Shown piece by piece: positions 1 through 12,650 of a DNA stretch of 64,000 nt. This DNA comes from Thuidium tamariscinum (Eukaryota > Streptophyta > Bryopsida > Hypnales > Thuidiaceae): NCBI GenBank assembly GCA_947034885.2, contig OX344750.2:5518001-5582000 (forward strand). Reading direction: 5' to 3'. The notes beneath the pieces are model-generated. The model made no database searches, was not told the origin of the DNA, and saw only the letters and a list, made by a program, of their open reading frames with translations. Made by a program: the position numbers and the translations under genes. Each line of letters begins with the position of its first letter. The first letter of the stretch is position 1.

Positions 1-2260
1 TGGTAGACAACCCCATTCGACATGTCGCTATAGAGATTTAGCAAGGTTCATCCATTCACCACTTGCTAAAGAGTTCAGCCAAGTTTATGGACAAATTAGT
101 ATTTGGAATCAGTATATGAGATAGGATCAGGTTCTTGATGGTTTTAGAATCTTATAATGTTGTAACTTGTATAAAAATATGTATACATAAAATACATCAA
201 TCTTTAATGTTGTAATGATTGAGTAGCCTAAAAGTGTGTGATGGATGATAGGGAATCCTTCTATGTAAGACAAAACCACCAAACTTAGTTCTTGGAATTT
301 TGTGTATGAAGGGAAGGTCTTGCACAATAGTTTGACCTCCTATATATGGTCTTGGTGTTTTTTTCAACAAATGGTTAATATGTTTTCAAAAAGAATGATT
401 TCTATAGTGACCAACTAGCTAGTCCAAAGTTATCTTCCTAAAGATGGGTTTATGACCATTGACTACATTTGGAACTTCAAACTCCTCTTTGTGTACTCCC
501 ATGTGGAACTATGTGTGAACAATATTTTTCTCAAATGTTTACAAAGGTCTCTTGTAGAGTTTCCATTTGCTACCTAATTCCATCATCTTGTTTTTGACCC
601 CAATTCTATTCAAAAAATCATCCAAATTCATTCATTTTTTGACAAAATCATTGCATTGATGCCAACAAGAGGTAACTAAACATGTTAATCTTTTAGTGGT
701 CAACATTTGAATACCATTAAATACATAGGAGAATGGTTATGGGTTGTTTGTAAGATATTCACAACTTTATTCTATGAATGATTTTGTAATTTCAAGGTAG
801 ACATCTTCAAAAATTAACAAGAATTACAATATTAATTGGAAATTATCACTCTACTTGGATTTGATTCATGAAGCAAGCACACACCTTTGAAATAATATGT
901 GCCCCTATAGATTTGCCCCTAAAATATTGAGATTTGCTAGTTTGCATGGTAATAGGCTTGTCTACCTTATAACTCATAAAACTTCTAAATATTTTTGTGA
1001 AAATTGGAAATATTGTGAATTTCATACTAAAAGTGGAAAAATTCAAATTGAATATAATATGCTTCATGAAATATAGAAGTTTCTTTGTAGGTTTATATTA
1101 TATTTTTGAACAATATTGTCCAAATCAATTTACTACATCAACCTAAAATTAGAAAATCATCAATCACAATCCAAAGTACCAAGTTCAAATTGCAATAAAA
1201 TATTGTATTTTAGGAAATTTTCAAATTTTCAAATTTGAGTAGAAGTTGGACTTCGTTGATAAGCATTATTTCACTAATTGGTAAAAAATGATCATTTTTA
1301 TGGCTTAGATTTAGATAAAGAGAAAGGAACAAAAGTTGCCCCAAAACACTACTAACATGGTGATCTATGGAATCACCATAGTTTCTTTTGTGGGAACTCA
1401 AAAAATATCATAAGGACAAACATAAACCACCTTTCATTGAAATTGGATTCAAGCAACTCCTTAATCCCTATAGGGTTGTGATCCATTGCATATTTGTATA
1501 AGTGAAGGAAGATGAGTAAATTGCAAATAATCACATAGAAAAATGGAGATTGTTTTTATCAATATGTAGAAAACAATGTAATGGTGCAATGTGAAAATGG
1601 AGGAATAAAACTATAATCTTCAACTGCCAATGAAAGCACAAAGTTATCTTAAGATGAGAGGATTATAAGTCTAACTAAGAAACCAAGGTGAAGATCTATA
1701 GTCATGTACCAAATGTGACTCCTTCAAACTTTTTTAAAATAGTTTGCTATAAGAGAAATTATTTAAGGGGTAGTCTACCATTTTATGGACTTTACATGGA
1801 CAAGAAAATTTTTAGTTCATTATTTAGACCAGAGAGAAATAGGTGCAACATTTGATACAAGTGATTTCATTTTTTTTAAAGCTTTATTGAATCACTTATG
1901 AATTTTCAAAGATTTCTATTGTAGGCACTATGTGTCTTAGTAGGTCTTCCAAAATTTTCCGTTTCCTTGCAACTTGTAATGAAATAAGGGAGAAGCACCA
2001 ATAACTGATCAAACAAGCTCATTTGTAGCACATGTGGAATAAAAGGTGATGGAAATTTTTCCCATGTCAAAATACACTACCAACGAACCATCATATTTAT
2101 TTCCTATATGACTATTAAAATCTCATATATTTTATAGAAGAATTTTAACACATTCTAGACTCCTAGAGGATTGTTATATATTAATGTTTACAAAGAACAT
2201 CTCTATCAAGACTTGCCAAATTGAATGGCTAAAATCATATGGAATATAGAACTATCATCA
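1..2260. other. AT-rich intergenic DNA, no gene recognised
   Basis: The stretch is strongly AT-rich. Open frames are short, lack recognisable domains and show no splice-joined continuity. I see no RNA gene and no transposase motif. It looks like decayed repeat DNA. Confidence 0.6.
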
Positions 2261-2709
2261 AGGGTAGTCACACCTTTCCTCACTACCCAAAATCTAAAGA
2301 ACTAGGACATGTTGAAGACTTATTGGCTTACCGTATGTTCTTGAATGTAGCTTTTGAATCTCCTGTGAAGCCTTCACAACATCGCTTATTCTCCTTTGGA
2401 GGTGGATTTTGGGGATGTGGAGGCTTTCATGGGCTATTTTTTGTTACATGCCGCTCCTTGGTTTCACCTCGTGGTGCTTTGCAGTTTCACCTCTCTTGTG
2501 CTGACATGAACTTCACACAACGTGCCTTTTAGGTCCTCTCTGATTGACTCCGTCGTGTGTAGGTAAATCAATTCTGCAGCTTTTGAATCTCCCTTGTCAA
2601 CGTACCAAAACAGGGCATCACACCTTCACCCAGAACAACATTCGATTGGCTCTTTTTTCCTCTCCCTTCTTCTGCTAAATCTGCCTGCCGAAGCAGGTGT
2701 GACTACCCC
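2261..2709. mobile_element. TIR element, GGGGTAGTCACACC family
   Basis: The left end reads AGGGTAGTCACACCTTTCC. The right end is its complement, GGTGTGACTACCCC, followed by TA. The right interior (CCCAGAAC..CATTCGATTGGCTC) resembles the right part of the element at 43853-44580, which supports a shared family. There is no coding capacity. The family looks like a non-autonomous element that duplicates TA on insertion, although the left TA is degraded in this copy. Confidence 0.5.
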
Positions 2710-4379
2710 TATTGTAATGAATATCCCCTTATTTAAAAAAACGTGGGAAAACTGAAGCGGGTATAGCAAGAACGCCAATCTAAGGAACTAGAACGAAAAT
2801 AGCACCTCTTGCATAAATCATCCAAGGAGAAGATCAGCTGTTGTAAAGCACAATTCTCATCCAAAGAAACTAAGATACAGTAGGACTTAGAATTCTGAGA
2901 ACCAGAATTCCAGCTCTCAAAATTTCAACATGGTATACTCAAATGTGTCCCTAAACTCGAGCAAGGAAGAAGGATTTGTTCTGTATGTGCTTCATGTTTA
3001 CTCTGTCGGTGCTTCATGTCATTTCATCAAGAGAGCATTTCCAAATCAAGAGTGATTTCAAAGATCCATACCTCCTTCAAAGCACGACCTGGAGCCCGCC
3101 TGCACAGGAAGCCCTGTTATGCGCCATGGCTGTCACGTTCTTCCGTGAACAAAGCACGTGAACCACGCATAATAATACCTGGCACAGCATGCCTACAATA
3201 TCACGTAGAAAACAAACCGCGTGAACGAATAATTTGAAATTAGCACATCACTTGCACAATCCAACTAGGAAGAATTGGAACCTCCAACTTCTGTAAGGCA
3301 CAGATGAAGCAGGTCTCAGGGATATTCTACAAACTAGAAAATCCAGTTCTCAAGTCGTATTAATGGCAACAAACCAAAACTCAAAATCTGATTAATGATT
3401 CCTTCTGTTACTAGAGCCATGAACTAAGCATCGCAATCTTAACCAAGCATAACGTTTTGAATTCCAATGGTCTTATCTAGCACAACAAGCCTAAATCTAT
3501 CATGCACAATACACGAGAACGTCTAACATGAAACAGTACAATTCTGGCACAATCCCAAATCTCCAGCTGTGTTCAAGCAAAATTGAATCTCGCTAAAAGA
3601 GTGAAGTGCAGCAGCTCTTAGCTAGAGTTTCAAGAAACCAGATCATCCAATTCTCAATTCATTTCGAATTGCAACAAGGTGCACACAAACATGTGCCCCA
3701 AACTCAAGCGCTTCTACTAATTTCTCGACTGAAACTAGGTGCTTCATTTCACGATCCATCAGAAAAGTATTTCCAAATGAAAAATGATACGGAGACGTTC
3801 ATACCACCTCGAAAGCGCGATCTCAAGTCCACTGCACAAACAGACATTTGTGCTCCCGCAATCGATCACAACACTCACCGTAGAGAACAAGATGCTGCAC
3901 CGGCAATGCAAAGATCTCCGCGAATTTCACAGACCACTGCTGCACTTCAACTCAAGGCAAGAGGCTTCATGCTGTGAACGCCAGAATCGTCTCTGTCGAA
4001 ACTACTCCTAGTGAAAAGCAACAATGATGAGTGAGTTCGTTCATCTCTGGATGAATGCAGGAGGAAGGGGGACGAAGCACGGCATTGTTGGAGGGACACT
4101 CAAGCGAGATTGCGATGGGACACCATCGATGTCTCAAGATGAGATCCTGTGAGGTTGATCTCAGATCCCAAGACTTCCCGTGACCCGCCGACTCAGCCAG
4201 AGAATAACTCACTAAATGAAGTTCGGTAACTTGTAAGGAGAAGACCGGCTCTGTCAGGTTCTTCAATGAAGTCAGCAGTCAGCACGTTTTCGTTCAGTGA
4301 TTTGGAATCTGGATAGAATCATCCATTTTCTTCATTCATCCAGTGCGCCGTTGGAAATTTGGCAAATTCCTATGTACAA
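2710..4379. other. Intergenic, moderate GC, no gene recognised
   Basis: Base composition rises here, especially 3000-4300. Open frames of 75-123 codons exist on both strands (for example 3606-3977 plus and 3967-4266 minus), but none shows a known domain, a compositional bias typical of protein or a convincing splice partner. It may hold a non-coding transcript or a decayed gene. Confidence 0.4.
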
Positions 4380-5950
4380 TGCGGTACCAATTGAAACGGC
4401 GTTTTTGAATTTGCAGTGAAAATTTTTTTAGTGCTATGGACTGAAAAATTGGTTTTTTATTATGTAATTTTACTTACAAGATCATCTCTAAATTAATCAC
4501 ATGTGTGCCAAATTTCAAGGCCAAGAGATTTACACAAAAAAGGTTATTCAAAATCTATCAACATATATAGTTGTGAGAAAAATTTCACTACTTTTAACTT
4601 GACACCCTCCTAAGGATTGAAATCTATCAACATGGGTAGTTTTGAAAAAAAATTCACAATTGCCAACTTTGACACCGTCCCAAGGGCTAAAAAATTGGTT
4701 TCTTACCACAAATTTTTTTGGTGAAATCATTTCTATACTGATAACATGTATTCTAAATTTCAAGTTCACAAGACTTATCCAAAAAAAGATATTCAAAATC
4801 TCCCAATATGTGTAGTTGTGAGGATGAGTTTTCGAGCCCTTGGTATAGTGTCATTTTGTGGGTCAAAGTTTGACATGGATGTAAAAAGTCATCTTCACAA
4901 TTACACATGTTCTAAGATTTTGAATTTTTTTTGGATAAGTCTTGTGAATTTGAAGTTTAGCAAACACATTATCAACATAGAGGTGATCTTATGAGAAAAA
5001 TTCCATGGTAATTAGACAATTTTTCAGCCCTTGGGAAGGTGTTTAAATTGGCAACAGTAAATTTTTTCTTAAAGCTACATATATCGGGAGATTTTGAATA
5101 TCTTTTTTGGAATAAGTTTTATGAACTTGAAATTTGAAATACATGTTATTAACTTAAAAATGATTTCACAAAAAAAATCTTTTTTTGTATTAATCTTTTG
5201 ACTTTGAAATTTTTCACACATAAGGTAGATGTACCCATTACTAACACATGCCCTACCAACAATAAATAGGATACCCTATTCCAAACAAGATTGGAATGGA
5301 TTTCTGTTTTTTCCTTGGAATGTGTATCTTTGTATTTTTTCAAGGTTTGGACCAATAAATTTATGACACATAAATGAGTACAAAAGTAGGAAGTAATTAG
5401 TGGGAAAATACTTCTTGAATGATTGGAATTTGATGACTTTAGATGTTGGTCATCGGTCAAGCCCAACTTTTACCTTTCAAAATTCATAGTAATTTCAATA
5501 TAAAAAATAAAATAACCAAATTTTTTGCAATCTCCATTATTTTTGTCAATGCACCTCTAAAAATATTTGTCTTGCATTGCACTATCCAAAATCATGTCTA
5601 GATGTGCTTATTTCATTGTTTATAGGTACATCTACCTTATTACAAAGATAGAGGTTATTTCATGCCAAAAATTTCATGGCAAAAAAGAAATTCAATCCTC
5701 AGAAGGGTGTCAAAGTTGAAAGTAGTGAAATTTTTTCACAGCTATACATGTTGATAGATTTTGAATGCCCTTTTTGGTGTAAATATTTTGGCCTTAAAAT
5801 TTGGTACACATATTATTAACTTAGAGATGATTTTGTAAGAAAAAATTCATGGTAAAAAAACAATTTTTTGGCTCTCAAGAAGCTTTCAAAGTTGGCATCA
5901 TTGAAATTTCTATCACTACAAATTTGTAAATGCCATTTTGCAGTAGGGGA
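4380..5950. mobile_element. Fold-back element built of ~200-bp subrepeats
   Basis: The left end (TGCGGTACCAATTGAAACGG) matches the terminus of the element at 40776-41474. The interior is a series of diverged units in both orientations, each carrying phrases such as 'ctaaaaaattggtt', 'gtcaaagttg', 'tacatgttgatagattttga' and 'aacttagagatgatttt'. The right end near 5930-5950 is the inverted counterpart (ACTACAAATTTGTAAATGCC). It has no coding capacity. The right boundary is approximate. Confidence 0.55.
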
Positions 5951-7560
5951 GATTGAAGCCAAAACAAGACTATGAGTTCCTAGATTGTAGAAAAAGAGGG
6001 AACTGCACAGTGGCAAAAATGTGACATGGCTGAGACTCTAAGACTTTAAGAAAGTGTTCTAAAAATCTAGAATCTCCTTTTGACTACCAACATGACCCTA
6101 GAAAAAATTTCAAATATAATTATTGGAACTATGTTGATATTTTTACATGTATGATTTTAGGTGTAGTTATCTTATACCAAGATCATAATGAAGTAATACA
6201 TCGTTCCAAAGATCTTAGGGTAACCAATTTTTTTAAGAGTTATCATTTAAAGTATACCATGTGCCATTGCTACAACCATCATGATGTCAAAAGTAATGGC
6301 TAAGCCCTCCTTATTATCTCTTTAAGTGAAAATAAAAGTATGTAGGTTCGAACACCATAAAACCAAGTCTATGCATCCCTCTTCACCAAGGGCTTTTCAA
6401 ATGTACCATAAATGCAAATTCATGACACATAATTCCAAAGATGTCATGCAACAAACAAAACAACCTAATGTAAAGGTATCGATGGGTGAATAAGCAAATG
6501 AATATTTTTCTTTAGATAGGTGTAAATTATTGGCATGGTCATATTGGGTCCACTTCTAATTACTAGTATTGATATAAGTGACACCAATACTATATATCTT
6601 CAATTAGGAAGGACCTTTATTTATATCATGACTATTGCTTCAACTGCCTTTTGTTGCTACAACCAAAATACAATTTTTTTTCAATTTTTAATTCATTCAA
6701 ACTTTGAAATTCAATAGCTTTCATACTATAGTGTAAGAGGTTACATTCTTGGTAAAAATAGAGAGATTTATGTGAAAGATATATTTTTTCCAAAGTAAAA
6801 GATAATTTAATTTAATTTTTAATTAAAAAATTCCATAATTTTCACACAATAGGTCCAAATGCCACAAAGCTTGTAATCAAATTTAGAAGGAATTTAGAAT
6901 TTTTCCTTTCACAACTTATAGAAAATATTCGTAATAGCAATGGTGAATCTAACCATATGAGTAAAATTTAATACTCAAACCCAACAACTTATATTCACAT
7001 CTCAATTCCAAAATATTCTTCCAAATAGTACTTTAAGATGATATTTTCAAAACTGTCAATTCTAAAGATGAGCCTTGACGCTTAGGGGTTAAGCTTATAA
7101 GGTAGAACCACCTATACCCGATCACTTAAGCAGTTTTGGACCAGATCATGAGGAATATAAGGCTGTACAAATTTTTCTCATGTAGTAAGATAAGATAGAT
7201 TGAGATTGCAAATTTTTCATAATTTTATTCCCCAAACTAAAATTACTATGATTTTTAGAAGCCCAAAAGTGCTTTGAACCCATAGCCAATGTTTAGAGTC
7301 TTCTAATTTGGATCATAGCCAAGACTTCTTTCCCAATTGGTACTTTCCGCACACTTTATGACACTTTGGGACATGTGTCATGACCTTATTAGTCCCAACC
7401 TTGAAAATAGGCGAAAAGTACATTCCTAGCTTTGATTGTAAATCTCTTTTAGCCTTGGTTGGAAATAGCTACATCCTATAGGTTGGATATGGGTCCTTGA
7501 TCGGGAATAGGTGGTTCTACCTTAGTTTGTCAATGAAATCCCGGCTCCCCTCTCTTTGAA
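5951..7560. other. AT-rich intergenic DNA, no gene recognised
   Basis: No convincing exon, RNA gene or terminal repeat is seen. Composition changes abruptly to GC-rich near 7540, where the leader of the next gene begins. Confidence 0.5.
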
Positions 7561-8163
7561 AGCTTGAACCGTCTACGGGAAGGGATGGCCAGTCCCCGAC
7601 CACCCGGCGACCGCCCCAGCCCGTTCGATCCAGTACAGTAACGAATTATTCACCTGCTGAAGTGCCCCCCCCCCCGGTGAGCTGGATCCCCACCTTTGTC
7701 AGTTGCGGTTCTTCGGGTCACTCATTGCGCGGGGAGGCCGCTCCCCCTCCCTCCGTCGCACCTTCGTTGCCCACCCTTTCAGCTTTGAATCCACTTCTTG
7801 CGATCAATCCCTGCTACACTCCTGTTTCGATCCATTCGTCGTCTTCGTTACGTCGGTTGCGCACGGATTTCTCGCTGCGCTTGTTTCGCGTCTTGCATTC
7901 CGTCGAAAGTTCCGTTGCCACTTGACCTCTCGTGCGATCCGTATTGGCCAGGTGATTTAGATCGAGGCAATTGGGAGAAATTGGGAGAAGTGCCTTCTCG
8001 TTCACATTGCACGAGAACGCACTGATTAGCACTGGGTCTACACTAGATTCAAAATTTGCTAACGATTTCAGAGGCTATGGTGTGGAAGTCGACGTGAGGA
8101 ATCAAGCTCTCTGTTTTGCGTGTTGGATTTTGAAGGCGATTTGGTTTGGGAAATTGTGTCAAG
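7561..8163 (+). promoter_or_regulatory. GC-rich promoter/5' leader of the PMEI-like gene
   Basis: A sharp rise in GC and CpG, with pyrimidine-rich stretches, precedes the first plausible ATG of the downstream gene. Overlapping short open frames here shift among all three frames without domain content, as expected for a promoter plus untranslated leader. The transcription start cannot be placed. Confidence 0.4.
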
Positions 8164-9649
8164 ATGATGAGACTGGACGATTCGCGCGAGGCCGGACTGC
8201 TGAACCCGTCCACGCAGTACGCCAGCTTAGAAACCTCCATGCGGATGTCGGAGTTTGACGTGCCGATGGGATCCAGGAAACCCAAGAACCGGTCGCGGTG
8301 CTACGTCGCTAGCGTGTGTATTGCGCTTGTTGCGGTAGCTACCATCGTTAGCGTCTCTGTCGTGAAGACGAAGGGCAACGAGTCCGGCGGTGAGACCAAC
8401 AGCTCTCAAACGCGGAACGGCCCGCAGCGGAACTTGGCGCCAGCTCCAAGCCCTGAAGTTGCTTATACTCCTGGAGCTCTCGTCGCGAGTGCCCCGCCGG
8501 CCCCTCCTGTTGGAATCTCGGAGCCTGTGTCGTCTCCTCCGAAACCATCTTCCCCTCTACCGCCGCCTCAATCAGCCCCGCCAACTCAATCAGCTTCACC
8601 ACTGGCAGCGCTCGCGCCGTCGCCTTCGCCGTGGCCGTCCTCGGGGGCTTATCATCTAATTCGCTACGACGCCATATGCAACAAGACCATGTAAATTCAT
8701 TCCCAAGTCATTCAATGCTACAAAATCTCAGATTTCTTAAACAGATCGATTCGTGTTCACAATGCACACGACGGAGCTTGCGGGGAAGAGTGACTCTCGG
8801 TTGCATTTTTTAGGGTTGCCTCTCAGGGTCTTGTTTTATGATGAGTTTTAGGTTCCGCATCTTGCCGTGGAAATTTCCGTTCACGTTCACGTAACTCATC
8901 CTGAAAGCGACACTTTCCCTGATCCTGCTGTCGAATTAAGGGTATGGGCAAAAAATTTAGATCGACGCGTGATTAACTCATAGCTGAGATTGATAATGCA
9001 AGTCGTTTTCGTTAGTTGCATCTTGGATGGTGTCTCTATGAGGGATACTTACTGTTTGTGGTGTTATTTGTTTTCTTGTACCAGAGATCCTGCCGTCTGC
9101 CTCAGCTTGTTCGCGAGCAACCCGAATTCCCCCAAAGTGGACTTCCAGCAATGGACCATCATGACCATGCAAGCAGCCGAGCAGGCGTTGAACGAATCCT
9201 ACACCATGGCCGTGAGCCTGAAGGATGCCAACTACGAGAACGTGGCTCTGGAGCAATGCATTGACGTGTTCTCCGAGGCGCTCGCATTGGTGAATGAATC
9301 CATGTACACGCTCGCCGACATGGACGTGCACAACCCGGGCGATTCAGCCGCCGACATCCAAGTGGCGCTGAGCGCGGCCATGACGGAGCAGGACACATGC
9401 CAAGACGGCATTGACGATGTTGGTCCGTTTCGTGGGAGCGATCGAATCACGGGAGCACAGGCTCGGCATGTGGACACGCTGTTGAGCATTTCGCTCACGT
9501 TCGTCAGCGAGCTCATCGCAACGTCGGAGGATCCGAATCATCACCGACGAAGGCTCTTGGAGGTCGCTTCTTCTGCGGTAATGGGGCGTCGGGGACTTCT
9601 GGCGACGAGAGATTCGCAACCAATGTCACCGGGCAGAACATTCTTATAG
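8164..9649 (+). CDS. Membrane-anchored PMEI domain protein (PME pro-region without catalytic domain)
   Basis: Exons are 8164-8690 and 9085-9649 (GT-AG, phase 2), giving 363 residues. The start is the first of two adjacent ATGs after a GC-rich leader. A short cytosolic tail is followed by a membrane span (about residues 47-67), a Pro/Ser/Ala-rich stalk (about 88-165), and a plant invertase/pectin-methylesterase inhibitor helical domain. The domain's first cysteine pair is in YDAICNKTIDPAVC, and later cysteines lie in LEQC and EQDTCQDG. This is the layout of a type-II membrane pectin methylesterase pro-region, which in the family holds the enzyme inactive until cleaved at an RRLL-type site. RRRLL is present near residue 330. 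The frame then stops after about 30 residues. No PME catalytic motif follows. The protein could be a stand-alone cell-wall PME inhibitor or a truncated enzyme gene. Confidence 0.7.
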
Positions 9650-10920
9650 CGGACAAGGTTGTTTTTTCTTTTTGGTATTTGTTGAGTTTCTTTCTTCTGG
9701 TTATCGTCAAGTTCTATGAAGATAGGATTGTGGGTTTGCTCCGGAGTTCATTCGTAGGAGATGAACAACTGACATCCTACTCAGTGAGTGTGATGGGGAG
9801 AAGGAGCTTCCCCATCTGTAGAGTATTTGCTGCAATTGCAGCTCCGAGAGTTCACGACAGGCTTTGCCAACGTTATGTACTATTATTCAGATTCTTTTCA
9901 ATCATCTTATTGGAATCGCGAGTTTGCATTGACCATTTTACTGGAAGTGATCCCGCGTCTCGCAGTTGTTTTTGCTTGTGTCTCATTTGTGAAATGTTGA
10001 CTTGAATTTGCGAGAGCATGTACTGAACGGTCAATTGCATTTCAAATTCATTTCTTCTGTCACATTCTGCCTCCGTTGGAACGGTGTCTAGACACTGTCT
10101 GCGAGGAAAGTATGAACCTTACCACTTTGGAAGCTCGGCCCCACGAGCTACTATTTTTGTTCATTCGTGTTCCAATTGATGTAATCAGCTGTTCGCAATT
10201 TCAAAGGAGCAAACCATAGGGTACTGCAAGGTCTGATATTTATCAGAGGTGTGATGAGGTTAACTCAGGCAAGTTATTGTTACAAGAGTCTCAAATTACT
10301 TGCTCTGGGTGCGGGTGTCGGATTTGAAATGGAGCAAAGTGGTTTAGATACCACGTTGTTGCCTGGTCTTCGATTAAGGTTTACTAGATTGCAAAATCTA
10401 CATTTTTGTTGTTGTCGAAAGTGGTTTTTTGTGGAGATGGAAGATTGGTGTTTGTTTCCTGGGGAGGTATTCACAATTTGAAGACGCAAAATGCGTATCC
10501 AGGCTCGTCATCAAAGTGAAGTCCATTGACAAGGGTATCTACTACCCCTGTTTGATTGGGGGAGATTTGTCGATTGTGATGGCAACATGGAGAATCTGAG
10601 CATTCTAGTTGCACCACGAATAATTGCTTAAAGTGGTGATGGAAGAAACATGTCCTTGCCATACTTGCAAGTTACTCCCTCAGTCACTCCCACTTAAAGC
10701 TTCCGAAATTTTTCCTGCAAAGATTGTAAGTTAGCTTAATGAGGAAGCTTTTAGTGGGATAGAGGAAGTATTTCTTAAGCAATCTTTATTTCTAAGCATT
10801 TTGTAAGTTGATAGTATATAATCTTCAAGCAATGTAGAAGATAAAAATTAGTACAATGAATAGTAAACCTAAAGAGACAAACAATGCCCCTATCACACTT
10901 TTTGGATAATATATAACTAC
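9650..10920. other. Downstream region of the PMEI-like gene, no second gene recognised
   Basis: The DNA stays moderately GC-rich to about 10100. A plus frame stays open from about 9550 to 10005 but lacks PME catalytic motifs beyond the first few residues. The rest is probably 3' untranslated and intergenic sequence. Confidence 0.4.
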
Positions 10921-10924
10921 CTTG

Positions 10925-11255
10925 GTGGTAGAACCTTCATGCTCTTAAGGATAACAAGTTCATAATGGACCATCTGAGGGCTAGAACTAAATTTTAGGGA
11001 GGTAAAACATCTTGAAGTATTTTTCAGTAAAATTTCCTTAAAAGACAAGTAAAATTGACATCTAATCCAAGTTGTTTTATATTTTTTGGAGTTTTGTAGA
11101 ATTAATTATAAGATTTTGAAGTTGAAACTCTTAAGCTGCCCACTTCCTAAAATGTATACTATTTGTACATTACTAAAGGCTATGAAAAAAAACCATGTAC
11201 AAATTGTGTACATTTAAGGAGGTGGGTCATTTAAGGGCGTAAGTAGTTCTTAAAC
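10925..11255 (+). repeat. Dispersed repeat, AGGTAGAAGG family, copy 1
   Basis: This copy shares long blocks with 38349-38530 and, inverted, with 60969-61295. Examples are 'aattttagggaggtaaaac', 'aaaattgacatctaatccaa' and 'aaggctatgaaaaa'. It has no coding capacity. The ends are diverged, so boundaries are approximate. The copy at 60969 has the clearest terminal structure. Confidence 0.5.
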
Positions 11256-12492
11256 CTATTACCTTTACCTTTAACTTGAAAGACTTCCTTATTCTTCTTC
11301 ATGAAGTTCAATCCAAAAAATTTCCCTTCAATGTGACATTTTAGTCTAAACTTTGCCTTGCCTAATATCAACAATTTGGATCTTTTAATCTTTTATTCAA
11401 TATAAATTATAAAATTGAGATATATAATATATAGCTTGAATAAGGACAATATACAAATGTACTTCAATTACTTCCAAGGTGCTTCATTCCCCTAATACAT
11501 ATGTCTCCTTTATTGGTATCTCAAGGATATGAAGGAAGTATCTAATAAGATTTTTGCAATTTAAAAAAAAGTAATTTGCTTATGTTCATTTGTTGAATTC
11601 TTGTTTTTTCCTATGATGTTGGAAGGATTGAATGATTGAATGGGCATCATGGCACAAATTTATAACAAACATGAGTCTCCAAATTTAAGTGAAACCATCA
11701 ATGAATGATATTAGATTGTTGGCTTAGTGAAGTCAAAAGCAAAGAATGTACAAAGAGATCGAGCTTTGAAAAAATTTAAAACTTTGAAATTTGAAAGCAT
11801 GGTTACTATGTACGATATGTTTTATTTGTTTTTTCCTTCTTAGATATAGTTTGGATATTTTTCCATCCCTCCTAAAGAATGTCTTTTAAAAAAAATTAAA
11901 TGAATCAACAACATGCAAATGTACATCAAATTGGGTGATTAGATGAATAAAATATTCAAATCGATAACATTTCTTACAAGACAAAGTCATACAAGTGTGC
12001 ATGTCACTAGCTATCAAAAGTCAAATATTTGTTAATTCATTAACTACCGTGCTTGATTTTAGAGGTGTGTAAGACATTTTCTAAATTTAGATTAAATATA
12101 GAAAAAAATGATCAAGCCATAATGCATTTTAAGAGATCTTACCATACTAGTGGAATTGGCATGAATGCTTGGGTCTCTACCATAAATTTTGTGGCTATTG
12201 AAGGTTCTTGTGCTAGAAGATTTTTGTATTTTTGGCTCATACTCCATTAGTTTGTTCAACCCTTTGAATTGCATGTTAGTCCAAATTGTTGTGATCCTTA
12301 TCCCAATGCATTCAGTTCCTAATTTCTCTCACTCATCTTCTTTTGTTCGTATCCAAATTCATTCTAAAATTCTTTTCACAAATGAAAAAGTGCCAATTTT
12401 GACCAAAAAGTGGTCAACGGTTCTTAATGGGTTAAGAAAAAGGTGAAAAATCCTCAAGGACAACTCTCCAACTTTTGACCAATCACATTGCT
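11256..12492. other. AT-rich intergenic DNA, no gene recognised
   Basis: No exon, RNA gene or repeat end is evident. Confidence 0.5.
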
Positions 12493-12650
12493 AGACTTCT
12501 TGAAGTATGCCTCCGTGCCTGATAACTGGACAACCCTCACTCTGAACGCCGCCCTCGAAGTTGCGGAGAGCCAGCGCAACCCAAACTGCGACAGCCTGCC
12601 GTGTGGAAAGTTTGCAAGAGATGCTTCCTCGCATCCGCGGTGGCGATGGC
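12493..12650 (+). pseudogene. Possible orphan coding fragment
   Basis: A short GC-rich island with coding-like codon use follows an acceptor-like 'ttgctag'. Its frame reads FLKYASVPDNWTTLTLNAAL, continues EVAESQRNPNCDSLPCGKF, then becomes low-complexity (WRWRW). The helix-like segment loosely recalls a PMEI domain, like the gene at 8164, but the match is too weak to name. No start, stop or partner exon can be assigned. It may instead be part of an untranslated region. Confidence 0.2.

Noticed and set aside
7662-8025. Overlapping 75-87-codon frames before the PMEI gene
   Set aside because: They begin without convincing ATGs, overlap in three frames and carry no domain; treated as promoter and leader.
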